From: an uncultured Acetatifactor sp.
GTDB lineage: Bacteria; Bacillota; Clostridia; Lachnospirales; Lachnospiraceae
Assembly: GCA_910584235.1 (NCBI GenBank)
Contig: CAJTZD010000006.1
Location: 91,562 to 113,637 of the forward strand
DNA: 22,076 bases
Reading direction: 5' to 3'
Positions within the stretch are counted from its first letter, which is position 1. The number at the start of each line of letters is the position of its first letter. A program made the translations under genes and the position numbers. Positions 1 through 7,244 of the stretch are shown piece by piece. The notes below the pieces were generated by a model. That model did no database searches, was not told the DNA's origin, and saw only the letters and a list, made by a program, of their open reading frames with translations.

Positions 1-2
1 CC

Positions 3-269
3 CTGAACGACTGGCATGGCATCCTGGGGCTGGCCCCTTTCCTTGGCAGCGATACCCTGGACGCCCTGGTGGAAAACGCAGACCCGGAGAAAGACATGTC
101 CCACATCACCTCCCTTGCGCCATTCCTGTGCGAAGAGACCTTAGGAAAATTTCTGGGAAAACTGCCTGACGATGCCCATGCGGACATCTCCGGGCTATAC
201 CCTTTCCTGTCCCGGAAAACCTTGCAGGAAATGGCGGAAAGGCTTATGCGGGGACGGAGATATTCATAA
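3..269 (+). CDS. 3' end of a leucine-rich short-repeat protein (partial)
   Basis: The frame is open from the window edge to a TAA at 267-269, so the gene starts upstream of this window; no internal start has a convincing ribosome binding site. The 88 visible residues contain three imperfect repeats of about 27-28 residues, each with the pattern I-x2-L-x-PFL-x3-TL followed by a helix-like stretch: GLAPFLGSDTLDALVE, SLAPFLCEETLGKFLGKL and GLYPFLSRKTLQEMAERL. This looks like an alpha-helical solenoid or repeated two-helix module. The last repeat ends in a basic tail (RGRR). I do not recognise the family and assign no function. It is convergent with the membrane protein gene on the other strand, 49 nt away. 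Confidence 0.6.
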   Translation: MNDWHGILGLAPFLGSDTLDALVENADPEKDMSHITSLAPFLCEETLGKFLGKLPDDAHADISGLYPFLSRKTLQEMAERLMRGRRYS

Positions 270-318
270 GCCGAAGTCCATTATGCCGTTTCTTTGAGAG
301 CAGTAAAGACTCGCCCGG

Positions 319-1380
319 CTACTCCTGCCTGCCCCTGCGCCTCTCCAGGCTCATGTCGGCCTGGTAGATGATGATAAACCCCAGCGGCCCGCCGATGATG
401 CCCCACATGCCGAACAGCTTTATGCCGGCGTAGATGGACAGCAGGATGGCTATGGGCGAAACTCCGATCCTCTTTCCGATGAGCCTGGGCTCCAAAAGCT
501 CCCGGATGAAGATGCAGGCCACATACACCAGCAGACACACCGCCCCCCTGACATAGTTCCCTCCAAAAAACTGCTGTATGGACAAAGGCACCAGCACCAC
601 CCCTGTGCCGATAAAGGGCAGGGCGTCCAGGAACCCTGCCAGCAGCCCCCAGAGAAGTCCATTGTGAATGCCGCTGACGGCAAGGACTGCGGCGGCCACT
701 GCCCCGATGATGCTCATGATAATGATCTGGGCTTTCACAAAAGTGGCGATGTAGCGGATGATGCCGCAGATGATTTCCAGATACACATAGCACTCCTCCC
801 GCTCCAGCAGCCTGTTCATGAAATTGTCGTAGTCCTTTGCCAGGAGCACTGCCGCGATGAGAAAGGTAACCAGAAAGCCGCCTATGGAGGCGAATGCTTT
901 CACATAGGTCAGAGACTGGGACAGCATCCCCGGCAGGAACTGGAGCTGGAAGTAGTCAACGGCATCCTGAATCCTGGCCAAGAGGAGCTGTTCCAGATAC
1001 ACATTGTCTATCCGCAGCGTCCGCCCCGCCACATCGCAGATGTCATGGATAAAATGGGACAACTCCTCCCCCAGGGAGTCCAGCCCCTCCACCAGAACAG
1101 GGAGGCTTCCGATGATCCAGGAGAGGAGGATCCACAGCAGCACTGCCAGAATCCCGCAGGCCAGCAGCAATAGGAGCAATGTCCCGATCTGTCGGTGAAT
1201 CTTAAGCTTTTTCTGCAGCTTCTGGAGCAGGGGGCCAAAGATGGTCACGAACAGCATGGCCGCCAGCACCGGAGCCGTCAGCGGCGTGATGAATTTCAGG
1301 AAAAAATAAACTGCCCCCGTCAAAAGGAGCAGTGTGGCCAGCCTGTTTTCTTTAATTTTTTCTACCATACGAATCACCAT
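319..1380 (-). CDS. AI-2E family (YtvI/PerM-like) membrane protein
   Basis: A 353-residue polytopic membrane protein of the AI-2E transporter family (PF01594), close in length to YtvI-like members. Hydrophobic segments cover roughly residues 14-50, 66-92, 165-182, 215-237, 240-262, 275-295 and 305-340. The family-typical features are visible: an LPFIGTG motif after a GLLAGFLDA segment, and a C-terminal block EPRLIGKRIG followed by SPIAILLSIYAGIKLFG and GGPLG. Known members include autoinducer-2 exporters, Na+/H+ antiporters and sporulation proteins, so the substrate cannot be told from sequence. The start is uncertain: ATG 1380 has AAAGG only one base away, and ATG 1368 (fifth codon) is an alternative. 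It lies 97 nt downstream of the RluA-type gene on the same strand and may be co-transcribed with it. Confidence 0.85.
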   Translation of the reverse strand: MVIRMVEKIKENRLATLLLLTGAVYFFLKFITPLTAPVLAAMLFVTIFGPLLQKLQKKLKIHRQIGTLLLLLLACGILAVLLWILLSWIIGSLPVLVEGLDSLGEELSHFIHDICDVAGRTLRIDNVYLEQLLLARIQDAVDYFQLQFLPGMLSQSLTYVKAFASIGGFLVTFLIAAVLLAKDYDNFMNRLLEREECYVYLEIICGIIRYIATFVKAQIIIMSIIGAVAAAVLAVSGIHNGLLWGLLAGFLDALPFIGTGVVLVPLSIQQFFGGNYVRGAVCLLVYVACIFIRELLEPRLIGKRIGVSPIAILLSIYAGIKLFGMWGIIGGPLGFIIIYQADMSLERRRGRQE

Positions 1381-1477
1381 GCCTTTCTAAAGCGCCCCCG
1401 CGCCATATCCTGCGCCCGAATCGGTGTCTCGTATTAGTATGCTGTTTTTCCGGAAAATCATAAGGAATTGTAAAAAA

Positions 1478-2437
1478 TTATTTTAGCAATTCCTGAGAAA
1501 AAGAGGAAAATGCCGGATTCTCCGGTTTTATCCGAAAGTCCATTTTCTTTTTGGTTACCGGGTGCACGAAAGCCAGCTGACAGGCGCAGAGCGCAACGCT
1601 TCGGATGCCAAGTCTCCCGGCCAAAGCTTTCGTCTCCTCTGTTCCGTATTTTACGTCCCCTAAAAGCGGCATTCCCGCATGGGCCATCTGTGCCCGGATC
1701 TGATGGAAGCGGCCCGTGAGGATGTTAACCTCCGCCAGCGCAAGTCCCGTCTGCTCCTGCACCTGCAGGATCCGGTACTCCAGTTCCGCCCTGCGGGCTT
1801 TTTCATTTTGCCCTGCGCCAAGACTCGCCTTTTGCCCTTTCCGTCTGTCTCTGCAACGGCTCCCGCCCGAAAAACCAGAAACCGATGCCCCGGTTTTATC
1901 TTCCGCGTCTCCCCCATTCCTTTCATCAAAACGGCCCCGGCTATCCCTGCTGTCCTGGCAGACACAGCCATCCTGACTACCGGGATTCTTTTCCACGATT
2001 ACGGCTATATAATCAGTGTTTTTTCCATTTTTCACCGCCTGTTTGTACAGATAATCCGTCAGCCGTCCTTTCTTATCTGCCGGTATGCTGCAGAGAACCG
2101 CATAATACCGCTTGCAGAATGTACCCTCATCGTTTTGGTTTGGCAGCTTCCGCAACTGCCCGGTCAGAGCGGCGGCGCCGGCTTTGGTCTTCGCGAATAC
2201 CAGTATTCCCTCCACGGGCTGATCCAGGCGGTGGACGATCCCCAGATAAGGCTCCCCATGCCCGTCCGGCATCCCATTGCCGCGCCTGCCGGCGCTTTCG
2301 CTATTGTCCCGCCGCAGATAATTCTTCAGTTCACTGACTACATCCCGCTGCCCCGGCCGGGCTGTCTGTACCGCAATCCCGGCCGGCTTATGCACTACAA
2401 TTACTTCTTTGTCTTCGTAGAGAATCTGGCTTAACAT
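1478..2437 (-). CDS. RluA family pseudouridine synthase
   Basis: This 319-residue protein belongs to the RluA family, which isomerises uridine to pseudouridine in rRNA or tRNA. The N-terminal strand block (LYEDKEVIVVHKPAGI, residues 6-21) leads to the catalytic motif HRLDQPVEGILVFAKT (69-84), with Asp72 the expected nucleophile. Later family motifs are TGRFHQIRAQMAH (241-253) and the GDVKYG block (260-265). There is no N-terminal S4 domain. A hydrophilic low-complexity stretch, about residues 150-215 (rich in Gly, Arg, Asp and Lys), is inserted between the central strands and the TGRFHQIRAQ block; compact homologues lack it, and it probably loops out. The HRLDQPV variant is common in Firmicutes. 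Which uridine is modified cannot be said. The gene starts in an AT-rich region and ends 97 nt before the AI-2E gene. Confidence 0.85.
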   Translation of the reverse strand: MLSQILYEDKEVIVVHKPAGIAVQTARPGQRDVVSELKNYLRRDNSESAGRRGNGMPDGHGEPYLGIVHRLDQPVEGILVFAKTKAGAAALTGQLRKLPNQNDEGTFCKRYYAVLCSIPADKKGRLTDYLYKQAVKNGKNTDYIAVIVEKNPGSQDGCVCQDSRDSRGRFDERNGGDAEDKTGASVSGFSGGSRCRDRRKGQKASLGAGQNEKARRAELEYRILQVQEQTGLALAEVNILTGRFHQIRAQMAHAGMPLLGDVKYGTEETKALAGRLGIRSVALCACQLAFVHPVTKKKMDFRIKPENPAFSSFSQELLK

Positions 2438-2460
2438 TTTTCATCTTTTCCTTAATCGTA

Positions 2461-2568
2461 TTATTTCTTATATTTATTTCCGGCATGTCCTTTCCCCGAT
2501 AATTTTGCAGCTTTCATATAATCATCCCAGCTTTCCTGATATCCTTTTCTTTGTTTAAATTTATTATA
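2461..2568 (-). pseudogene. Remnant of a C-terminal coding end (unidentified)
   Basis: On the minus strand an open stretch of 35 codons without a start ends at TAA (2461-2463), just upstream of the RluA-type gene. It encodes an amphipathic tail including GYQESWDDYMKAAKLSGKGH. It reads like the C-terminus of a real protein (helical, balanced charge) whose upstream part is cut by a TAA at 2569-2571. A solute-binding-protein tail is one possibility but I cannot confirm it. The frame is short and in AT-rich DNA, so chance is possible. Confidence 0.3.
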
Positions 2569-2590
2569 TTAAAAGATATTTGTTTTATCA

Positions 2591-2900
2591 ATGTTTTTTC
2601 GCAGCAGACCACCCGCAGAAGAAGTGACTCTAAATATTACTTATTTTACTTTCACTGACAGTTATGAAGAAAAGGGAAGATCTGCATCCAGGCCATCGAA
2701 TGCCGTCGAGTCAATGACGGAAGCTTTTGAAAATACCCATCCCAATATTAAAGTTGAAATGAATATATTGGATAACCAGCTTATTTTAAGAGAGTTTATT
2801 CTCTCGGTTGTTCTGTGGCGATCTCAATGGAGATGTGATATTGTTTGAAGAACCGACCATGCCTGATGATTTTGCCGGAGACAATAGCAATCCGGGATAG
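2591..2900 (+). pseudogene. Decayed N-terminal fragment of an extracellular solute-binding protein
   Basis: From 2591 the reading frame encodes a sequence that looks like the start of a mature ABC sugar-binding protein: VTLNITYFTFTDS (first strand), then an ESMTEAFENTHPNIKVEMN block, a classic pattern of CUT1 binding proteins (V-x3-F-x3-(Y/H)P-x-IKVE). The frame then degrades into LWRSQWRCDIV and stops at 2848. A one-frame shift near 2818 restores sensible protein (DLNGDVILFEEPTMPDDFAG) up to TAG at 2898-2900. There is no signal peptide or lipobox and no downstream domain. I read this as a truncated, frameshifted relic. No gene here is likely to be functional. Confidence 0.5.
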
Positions 2901-2938
2901 ATTCGCCCACATTTCAGGCTCAAAGCTATCCCGGATTG
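2888..2938. repeat. 13-bp perfect inverted repeat (hairpin)
   Basis: CAATCCGGGATAG at 2888-2900 is exactly complementary to CTATCCCGGATTG at 2926-2938, with a 25-nt loop. It lies 43 nt past the stop of the TIM-barrel gene on the minus strand. There is no T-run on either side, so an intrinsic terminator is not well supported; mRNA 3' end protection or a remnant element end are alternatives. Confidence 0.5.
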
Positions 2939-2980
2939 TTTATGGAATGTTCATTTGCGGAACCTTTTCTTTTCTGACTT

Positions 2981-3859
2981 TCATTCCGCCAGAGAAATCA
3001 GATATTCTCCCACCTTGCGCAAGTGTATCCACAAAGAATCCCGCAGATACTCCGGGACATGGGTTCCCATCCTGACCACCTCGAAGCTGAAATCCCCCTG
3101 ATAGCCGATTTCTTTCAGGACAGGCATGATGGCCTCCCAGTTCACATTTCCCAGGTAAGGCAGTCTGTGCTCGTCGAACTCGCCCCGGTTGTCATGCACA
3201 TGGGTGACTTTCAGGCGCTGCCCCATATATCTGAGACAGGAAGTCTGATCCTTGTATACAAGGTTGGCATGGCCAAAGTCCCAGCAGATGCCTACGTTTT
3301 CATGCCTCTCGGCCAGAGTGTCCACCAGGTCGCAGAGCTGCTCCACTTCGGCGCAGTAGCTGCGCTTATAGCCCTGTCCCGGAAAATCCGCCATGTTTTC
3401 TATACAGATTCCCACTCCGTATTTTTCGGCAAATTCCAGATGTCTGGAAAAATATTCTATATTTTTTTGCTTTGACACTTCCTGCATGCTGGCGGCAAAG
3501 TCCGTAGCAGGATGGGACACTGTCCATTTTGCCCCCAGAATATTGGCGCAGACAATGGATCTTCTGGCGATTTCTTCCGTATCCTCAATAATCCCCGTCG
3601 CGGGATGGCAGAAATTGTAATAGGGCATGTGCGCCTGCACGAACGTGATTCCCAGACTGTCCGCCTCCTCCCGCATGGCCCTGGCCCAGTCCTCCCACTT
3701 ATCCGTGCGAAGCGGTGAAGACGGGTTCGTGGCAGAGCAGAAAATGGCATCCAGGTTCCGATACCCCAGAGCGGCATAGTGGCGCAGATCCTCCCTGTAA
3801 GCCTGATAGCTGCCGTCATCCTCGTATATAAAGAAATTTACCGTTGTTGATAATCGCAT
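2981..3859 (-). CDS. Sugar phosphate isomerase/epimerase (xylose isomerase-like TIM barrel)
   Basis: A 292-residue member of the AP-endonuclease-2/xylose-isomerase-like TIM barrel family (PF01261). The metal-site pattern is visible: Glu154 in ICIENMAD, Asp194 and His197 in CWDFGHAN, His222/Asp223 in THVHDNRG, and Glu260 in FSFEVV. It has no signal peptide, so it is cytoplasmic. The start ATG at 3859 follows GGAGG with a purine-rich spacer. It is the last gene of the MurR-MurQ-ABC-NamZ run, 308 nt downstream of namZ. Family members isomerise or epimerise many sugars, ketosugars and inosose-type compounds. The context suggests an amino-sugar or other wall-derived sugar, but the substrate is unknown. 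Confidence 0.8.
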   Translation of the reverse strand: MRLSTTVNFFIYEDDGSYQAYREDLRHYAALGYRNLDAIFCSATNPSSPLRTDKWEDWARAMREEADSLGITFVQAHMPYYNFCHPATGIIEDTEEIARRSIVCANILGAKWTVSHPATDFAASMQEVSKQKNIEYFSRHLEFAEKYGVGICIENMADFPGQGYKRSYCAEVEQLCDLVDTLAERHENVGICWDFGHANLVYKDQTSCLRYMGQRLKVTHVHDNRGEFDEHRLPYLGNVNWEAIMPVLKEIGYQGDFSFEVVRMGTHVPEYLRDSLWIHLRKVGEYLISLAE

Positions 3860-4167
3860 TTTCCTTTCCTCCGTTGTATCCTCTTATTACACTTCCATGC
3901 ATGCCGCCTGCGGCGTAAACATATTTTAATGGTACATGCCCATACAGTTGCTCATACACCAGAAAATTATTCCTGGTGTCAAGTACTACAGAACGCCGTT
4001 CCGTTTTCAAGAACAATTGGTGCAAGACAAGACGCAAAAATCGCGCTTGAAGAAGCTTCACACTGTGCAAATTTAGATTTTCAGGCGCCATGCTTTTGTC
4101 GCGTTAGGCTGTGTCCGAAGAGGGTGTGTAAACCCCCTCTTTTACAGCCTTAGAAAATCTTTACACA
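3860..4167. other. 308-nt gap between namZ and the isomerase gene, probable repetitive or structured element
   Basis: This gap lies inside an otherwise compact operon. It contains several hairpins: GCCGC/GCGGC near 3903-3914, ACACCAG (3956-3962) with CTGGTGT (3973-3979), and the larger structure at 4104-4153. Both strands stay open for 74-91 codons without a ribosome binding site, so I do not call a gene. The translation on the minus strand contains an oddly protein-like stretch (LHQLFLKTERRSVVLDTRNN), which may mean that the segment derives from an inserted or repeated sequence. Confidence 0.35.
4104..4153. terminator. Two-part hairpin after namZ, possible terminator or attenuator
   Basis: AGGCTGT (4106-4112) pairs with ACAGCCT (4144-4150), and inside it AAGAGGG (4118-4124) pairs with CCCTCTT (4135-4141). 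It begins 18 nt past the namZ stop on the minus strand. No T-run follows on the minus strand; on the plus strand a short TTTT overlaps the inner stem. The loop sequence GTGTGTAAA (4124-4132) is also complementary to TTTACACAC (4160-4168) at the namZ stop codon, so an alternative fold is possible. Confidence 0.35.
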
Positions 4168-5316
4168 CTACGCATAGATTCGCAGACATTCCGTCTCGCG
4201 CTCAAACCGCGCGCTCTGCTCATGCCACTCCTCCAGCAGTTCCTCCAGCGAAATCCTTCCATATAAATAGTCGTCCACCCGCCTGCTGCCGGTTACATAG
4301 TGCAGATGCTTTCCACCCTCTCCGCCGTCCACCAGCGTAAATTTCTCCGGATAAAGCCTTGCCACCTGGCGCATCATCTGCAGTATGACCGGGATAAAGT
4401 CAAATGTCTTGTCAAGGGGTGCAAATTCCAGACCAAAGCAGACTTCCCCAATGTATTTCCGCTCCACCGGCATGAAAGCCCGCTGGCGGAAAATCACCTT
4501 GTCTTCTTTCACCGCCCCTTTCATTTCCCTGTATAGCCGGTCCATGTTGATATAAGGAGCACCGTACATCTGAAAAGGCTTGGAACTGCCCCGGCCGTCG
4601 CTGACGGATGTTGCTCCCGCAAAACAGCCGCCGGAATAGCATATAGTGCTGTCAAAATCTACCAGCGCAGGAGAGGGAATGTTCCAGAGCAGTCCTGTGT
4701 CGCAAAAATACATATCCCTGGTGTAATTCTGCATAGCGATTACCCTGTAGTCCATCTTCATCCCCTTATACTGCAGGAAATAATTCCCCACCTCCCCACA
4801 GGTCAGGCCGTAGCGCACCGGCAGTTCATAGTCTCCGATAAAGGAATGGAACTCCGGCAGAATCGTCCCTCCGGACACGATACGGTTCCCCAGCGGATTC
4901 GGCCTGTCCAGCACCACGAACGGAATGTCCAGCTTCGCCGCAGCCTCCATGCAATAGGTCATGGTGTATATATAAGTGTAATACCGAAGCCCCACATCCT
5001 GAATATCATATACCATGATGTCGATGCCATCCAGATCACTGTCCCCAGGCCGCACATGGTCCCCGAACAGCGAGATGATGGGGATTCCATACCCCGGATA
5101 GACATCGTCTCCCACCGGCTTTCCCGCGCCCTCTCCGAACATGCCGTGTTCCGGCGTGAATATCTTAGCCAGCCGCAGGCCTTTCTCCATAAACAGATCC
5201 ACATTCATTTTCCATCCGGAGTCAACGCCGGAGTAATTCGTGATCAGGCCGATGCGCTTTCCCTCAAAAAGAGCTTTCACTTCGTCCAGACGGTCCAGTC
5301 CCAGTATTGTTTTCAT
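4168..5316 (-). CDS. namZ: NamZ-type exo-beta-N-acetylmuramidase (DUF1343, GH171), cytoplasmic form
   Basis: A 382-residue DUF1343 (PF07075) protein. The family includes Bacillus subtilis NamZ (YbbC), which releases terminal N-acetylmuramic acid from the non-reducing end of peptidoglycan fragments. Visible family features are the N-terminal Rossmann-like block GKRIGLITNYSGVD (19-32), the motif IFTPEHGMFGE (52-62, with Glu56-His57), MVYDIQDVGLRYYTYIYTM (about 101-119) and DRPNPLGN with a GG following. The C-terminal half carries the SVSDGRGSSKPF signature. Unlike secreted NamZ there is no signal peptide: the protein starts MKTILGLDRLDE. It is preceded by GGAG four bases before ATG 5316. Neighbours MurQ and a MurR/RpiR regulator match the B. 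subtilis ybb gene set, which supports the role. Acting inside the cell would need import of disaccharide or longer fragments. Confidence 0.82.
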   Translation of the reverse strand: MKTILGLDRLDEVKALFEGKRIGLITNYSGVDSGWKMNVDLFMEKGLRLAKIFTPEHGMFGEGAGKPVGDDVYPGYGIPIISLFGDHVRPGDSDLDGIDIMVYDIQDVGLRYYTYIYTMTYCMEAAAKLDIPFVVLDRPNPLGNRIVSGGTILPEFHSFIGDYELPVRYGLTCGEVGNYFLQYKGMKMDYRVIAMQNYTRDMYFCDTGLLWNIPSPALVDFDSTICYSGGCFAGATSVSDGRGSSKPFQMYGAPYINMDRLYREMKGAVKEDKVIFRQRAFMPVERKYIGEVCFGLEFAPLDKTFDFIPVILQMMRQVARLYPEKFTLVDGGEGGKHLHYVTGSRRVDDYLYGRISLEELLEEWHEQSARFERETECLRIYA

Positions 5317-5456
5317 TTTGCTCCAATCCTTTCATGCTTCCCAGCAAACCGCCCCCGGCATCATGCAATTCCGGTCTCGTGCCCTCGCCATTGTGCCGCC
5401 GCTGAACTCATGCGCCTCCACTGTCATGCCGGTCTGCACAAAGAAGCTTCTTATTC

Positions 5457-5483
5457 ACATGGGGCGGATATACCGCCCCATGT
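5457..5483. repeat. 11-bp perfect hairpin between solute-binding protein gene and namZ
   Basis: ACATGGGGCGG (5457-5467) and CCGCCCCATGT (5473-5483) form an 11-bp GC-rich stem with a 5-nt ATATA loop, 90 nt past the stop of the solute-binding protein gene. A 12-bp palindrome AAGAAGCTTCTT lies beside it at 5441-5452. No U-run follows in the sense direction, so it is a weak terminator candidate. It may instead protect the upstream mRNA, which would raise the amount of binding protein over the downstream enzymes. The 256-nt gap shows no gene. Confidence 0.55.
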
Positions 5484-5572
5484 CTTGATTTCCTATACAG
5501 TTTTCCGTAATTTTCTTTTTCGCCGCAAACTCCCACTTTAACGTATGGCAGTGCGGCCGGCTGCATAGGAGT

Positions 5573-7198
5573 CTAGTTCGCCATCTTCCTATAGGCCTCT
5601 TTGGCGTCCTCGATCATCCGGGACAGCCCCTGATTCTTCAATGCCTCATATCCTTCATTGTACTCATCCTTGGAAATCTCTCCCGTGATATACCTGTCTC
5701 TCAAAGACACCTGCTGCTCCCTCAGGTCAAAGCATTCCACATAGCTTTCGGTCTGCAGGGTAGGCGGCTCGGTGTAAAAATAGGGCTCATTGATGGTGAG
5801 GCCGTCCATAAAGGTCTTACCCGTGTCGTCCAGCTCGTCATAGCTCAAACCACCGGTGAGAATCTGCATGTACACATCCTCCGTGAAGCAGAAAGGAATC
5901 GTGGAGGGAATCAGTCCCTTTTCCCTTGCAGTCTTGAAGCCCTCGTTGTAAGGCGCTTTCAGAACCGGCTTCCCGTCCACCACATCGTGGTACTCCCCTT
6001 CCATGCCGTAGTTGGTCAGTTCAATGCCCTCATCGCTGTACACATAGTTGAAGAACTGCAGAATATCGTCCAGATGTCCGTTTTCCACTGCCGCAACCGT
6101 GATGAAAGCGCTGCCCTGCACTTTTGATCTGGCAGGTATGGCCTGGGCGCCGTCAGGCCCCTGGATGGGCACCACGCTCTGGAAGAACGCGCCCTCGTCC
6201 AGCTCCCTGCAGGACACCGTATAGTTCTTGCTGTACTCGGCGTACCCCACCAGGCTCCCCAGTCTGTTGCTGGCGCCTAAGGTGTTGAAGTCCGCGCCTT
6301 TGAGCGTGATCATCTCCTGAGCCAGCAGCCCCGACTGGTACATTTCCCGCAAAGCGTCCATGTATTTCTCGTAATTCGGATTCTCCGGATCATAGAGATA
6401 CTCCCCGTCCGCCACGGAAAATTCGCCATTGCTGTTCATTCCGAAGATATTGAGCACCAGCTTCTGGAAATCATAGTTAAAGCCGAAAGGAACCTCGTCA
6501 TTGGGATCTCCGTTGCCGTTGGCGTCCTGCTCCTTGAACGCTTTCCACACCGCCATCCACTCGTCCCAGGTCGTCGGCATCTCCATGTTCACCCGTTCCA
6601 GCCAGTCCGTGCGGATCATGGCGCTGAAAGAACCCGGCACATCCATAACCAGGCCGAAGCCGTAGATCTCCCCATCGTCCTGATAGGTCAAAAACAGCTT
6701 GTCCTCCTCCGTGAGCAGGCGGCCGTAATTGGCCAGATCCGTATCCAGATACTCTGTAATGGGCACGATCAGTCCTTTGCTGATCAAATCATTGATAGCG
6801 GCAGGCCCTGCCGTTCCTCCGCTGATTACATCCGGCAGATCCTTGGAGGAAACCTTGGATGCCAAAAGGGTATCCATTCCGTCCGCAGCCGCCCATTCAA
6901 AGTTCACCTTAATGCCCGTGCGCTCCATCAGCTCGTCAAAGATGGGCGTGCTCTCCTGATAAGGGCTCCAGATAGATCCGAAATAGCTGAATTCATGGTC
7001 TCCCGTGTCCGCGTCCTGGCCGGGCTGGCTGCTTTCCTTTGATTCCTCTGCCTCCCCGCCTGTCCCGCTGCTTACGGACCCGCTGCCCGAGGGATCGCTG
7101 CTCTCCGAGCCTCCCTTGTCCCCGCAGCCCGCCGCGGAAAGCACCATCGCCGCTGCCAAAGCTGCCGCCGTCATTTTACTGTACACTTTCTTTCTCAT
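5573..7198 (-). CDS. ABC transporter extracellular solute-binding lipoprotein
   Basis: A 541-residue binding protein of the large LplA/YtcQ-like group that works with LplB- and YtcP-type permeases. Start ATG 7198 is chosen because AAGGAGG lies just upstream and because it gives a proper lipoprotein signal: MRKK, a hydrophobic core and LSAAGC with Cys25 as the lipid-anchored residue. An upstream ATG at 7243 would only add a non-signal tail. Residues 30-65 are a Ser/Gly/Glu-rich tether. The mature part begins FSYFGSIWSPY and contains the periplasmic-binding signatures IKVNFEW and WDEWMAVWKAFKEQDANGNG, plus a C-terminal helical region. The gene follows the second permease gene by 46 nt. From context the ligand is probably MurNAc, a MurNAc-containing disaccharide or a small muropeptide; the sequence alone does not show it. 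Confidence 0.85.
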   Translation of the reverse strand: MRKKVYSKMTAAALAAAMVLSAAGCGDKGGSESSDPSGSGSVSSGTGGEAEESKESSQPGQDADTGDHEFSYFGSIWSPYQESTPIFDELMERTGIKVNFEWAAADGMDTLLASKVSSKDLPDVISGGTAGPAAINDLISKGLIVPITEYLDTDLANYGRLLTEEDKLFLTYQDDGEIYGFGLVMDVPGSFSAMIRTDWLERVNMEMPTTWDEWMAVWKAFKEQDANGNGDPNDEVPFGFNYDFQKLVLNIFGMNSNGEFSVADGEYLYDPENPNYEKYMDALREMYQSGLLAQEMITLKGADFNTLGASNRLGSLVGYAEYSKNYTVSCRELDEGAFFQSVVPIQGPDGAQAIPARSKVQGSAFITVAAVENGHLDDILQFFNYVYSDEGIELTNYGMEGEYHDVVDGKPVLKAPYNEGFKTAREKGLIPSTIPFCFTEDVYMQILTGGLSYDELDDTGKTFMDGLTINEPYFYTEPPTLQTESYVECFDLREQQVSLRDRYITGEISKDEYNEGYEALKNQGLSRMIEDAKEAYRKMAN

Positions 7199-7244
7199 CT
7201 TGATCCTCCTTTGGATTGATATGAATAAATGGTTCTTTCCCACG

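Noticed and set aside
664..1173. 169-codon plus-strand frame opposite the AI-2E gene
   Set aside because: It is antisense to a clear membrane protein gene, lacks a ribosome site and its translation is His/Gln/Gly-rich with no recognisable domain.
1445..1494. AGGAATTG/CAATTCCT inverted repeat and TTTTCCGGAAAA palindrome around the RluA-type stop
   Set aside because: AT-rich, with a 16-nt loop and no clear T-tract in the sense direction; too weak to call a terminator.
1679..2434. 251-codon plus-strand frame opposite the RluA-type gene
   Set aside because: The opposite strand has the catalytic HRLD motif and all family blocks; this frame is a shadow of GC-rich coding DNA.
3816..4091. 91-codon minus-strand frame in the namZ-isomerase gap
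   Set aside because: No ribosome binding site precedes its ATG and it overlaps the start of the isomerase gene. Kept only as a hint that the gap is a repeated element.
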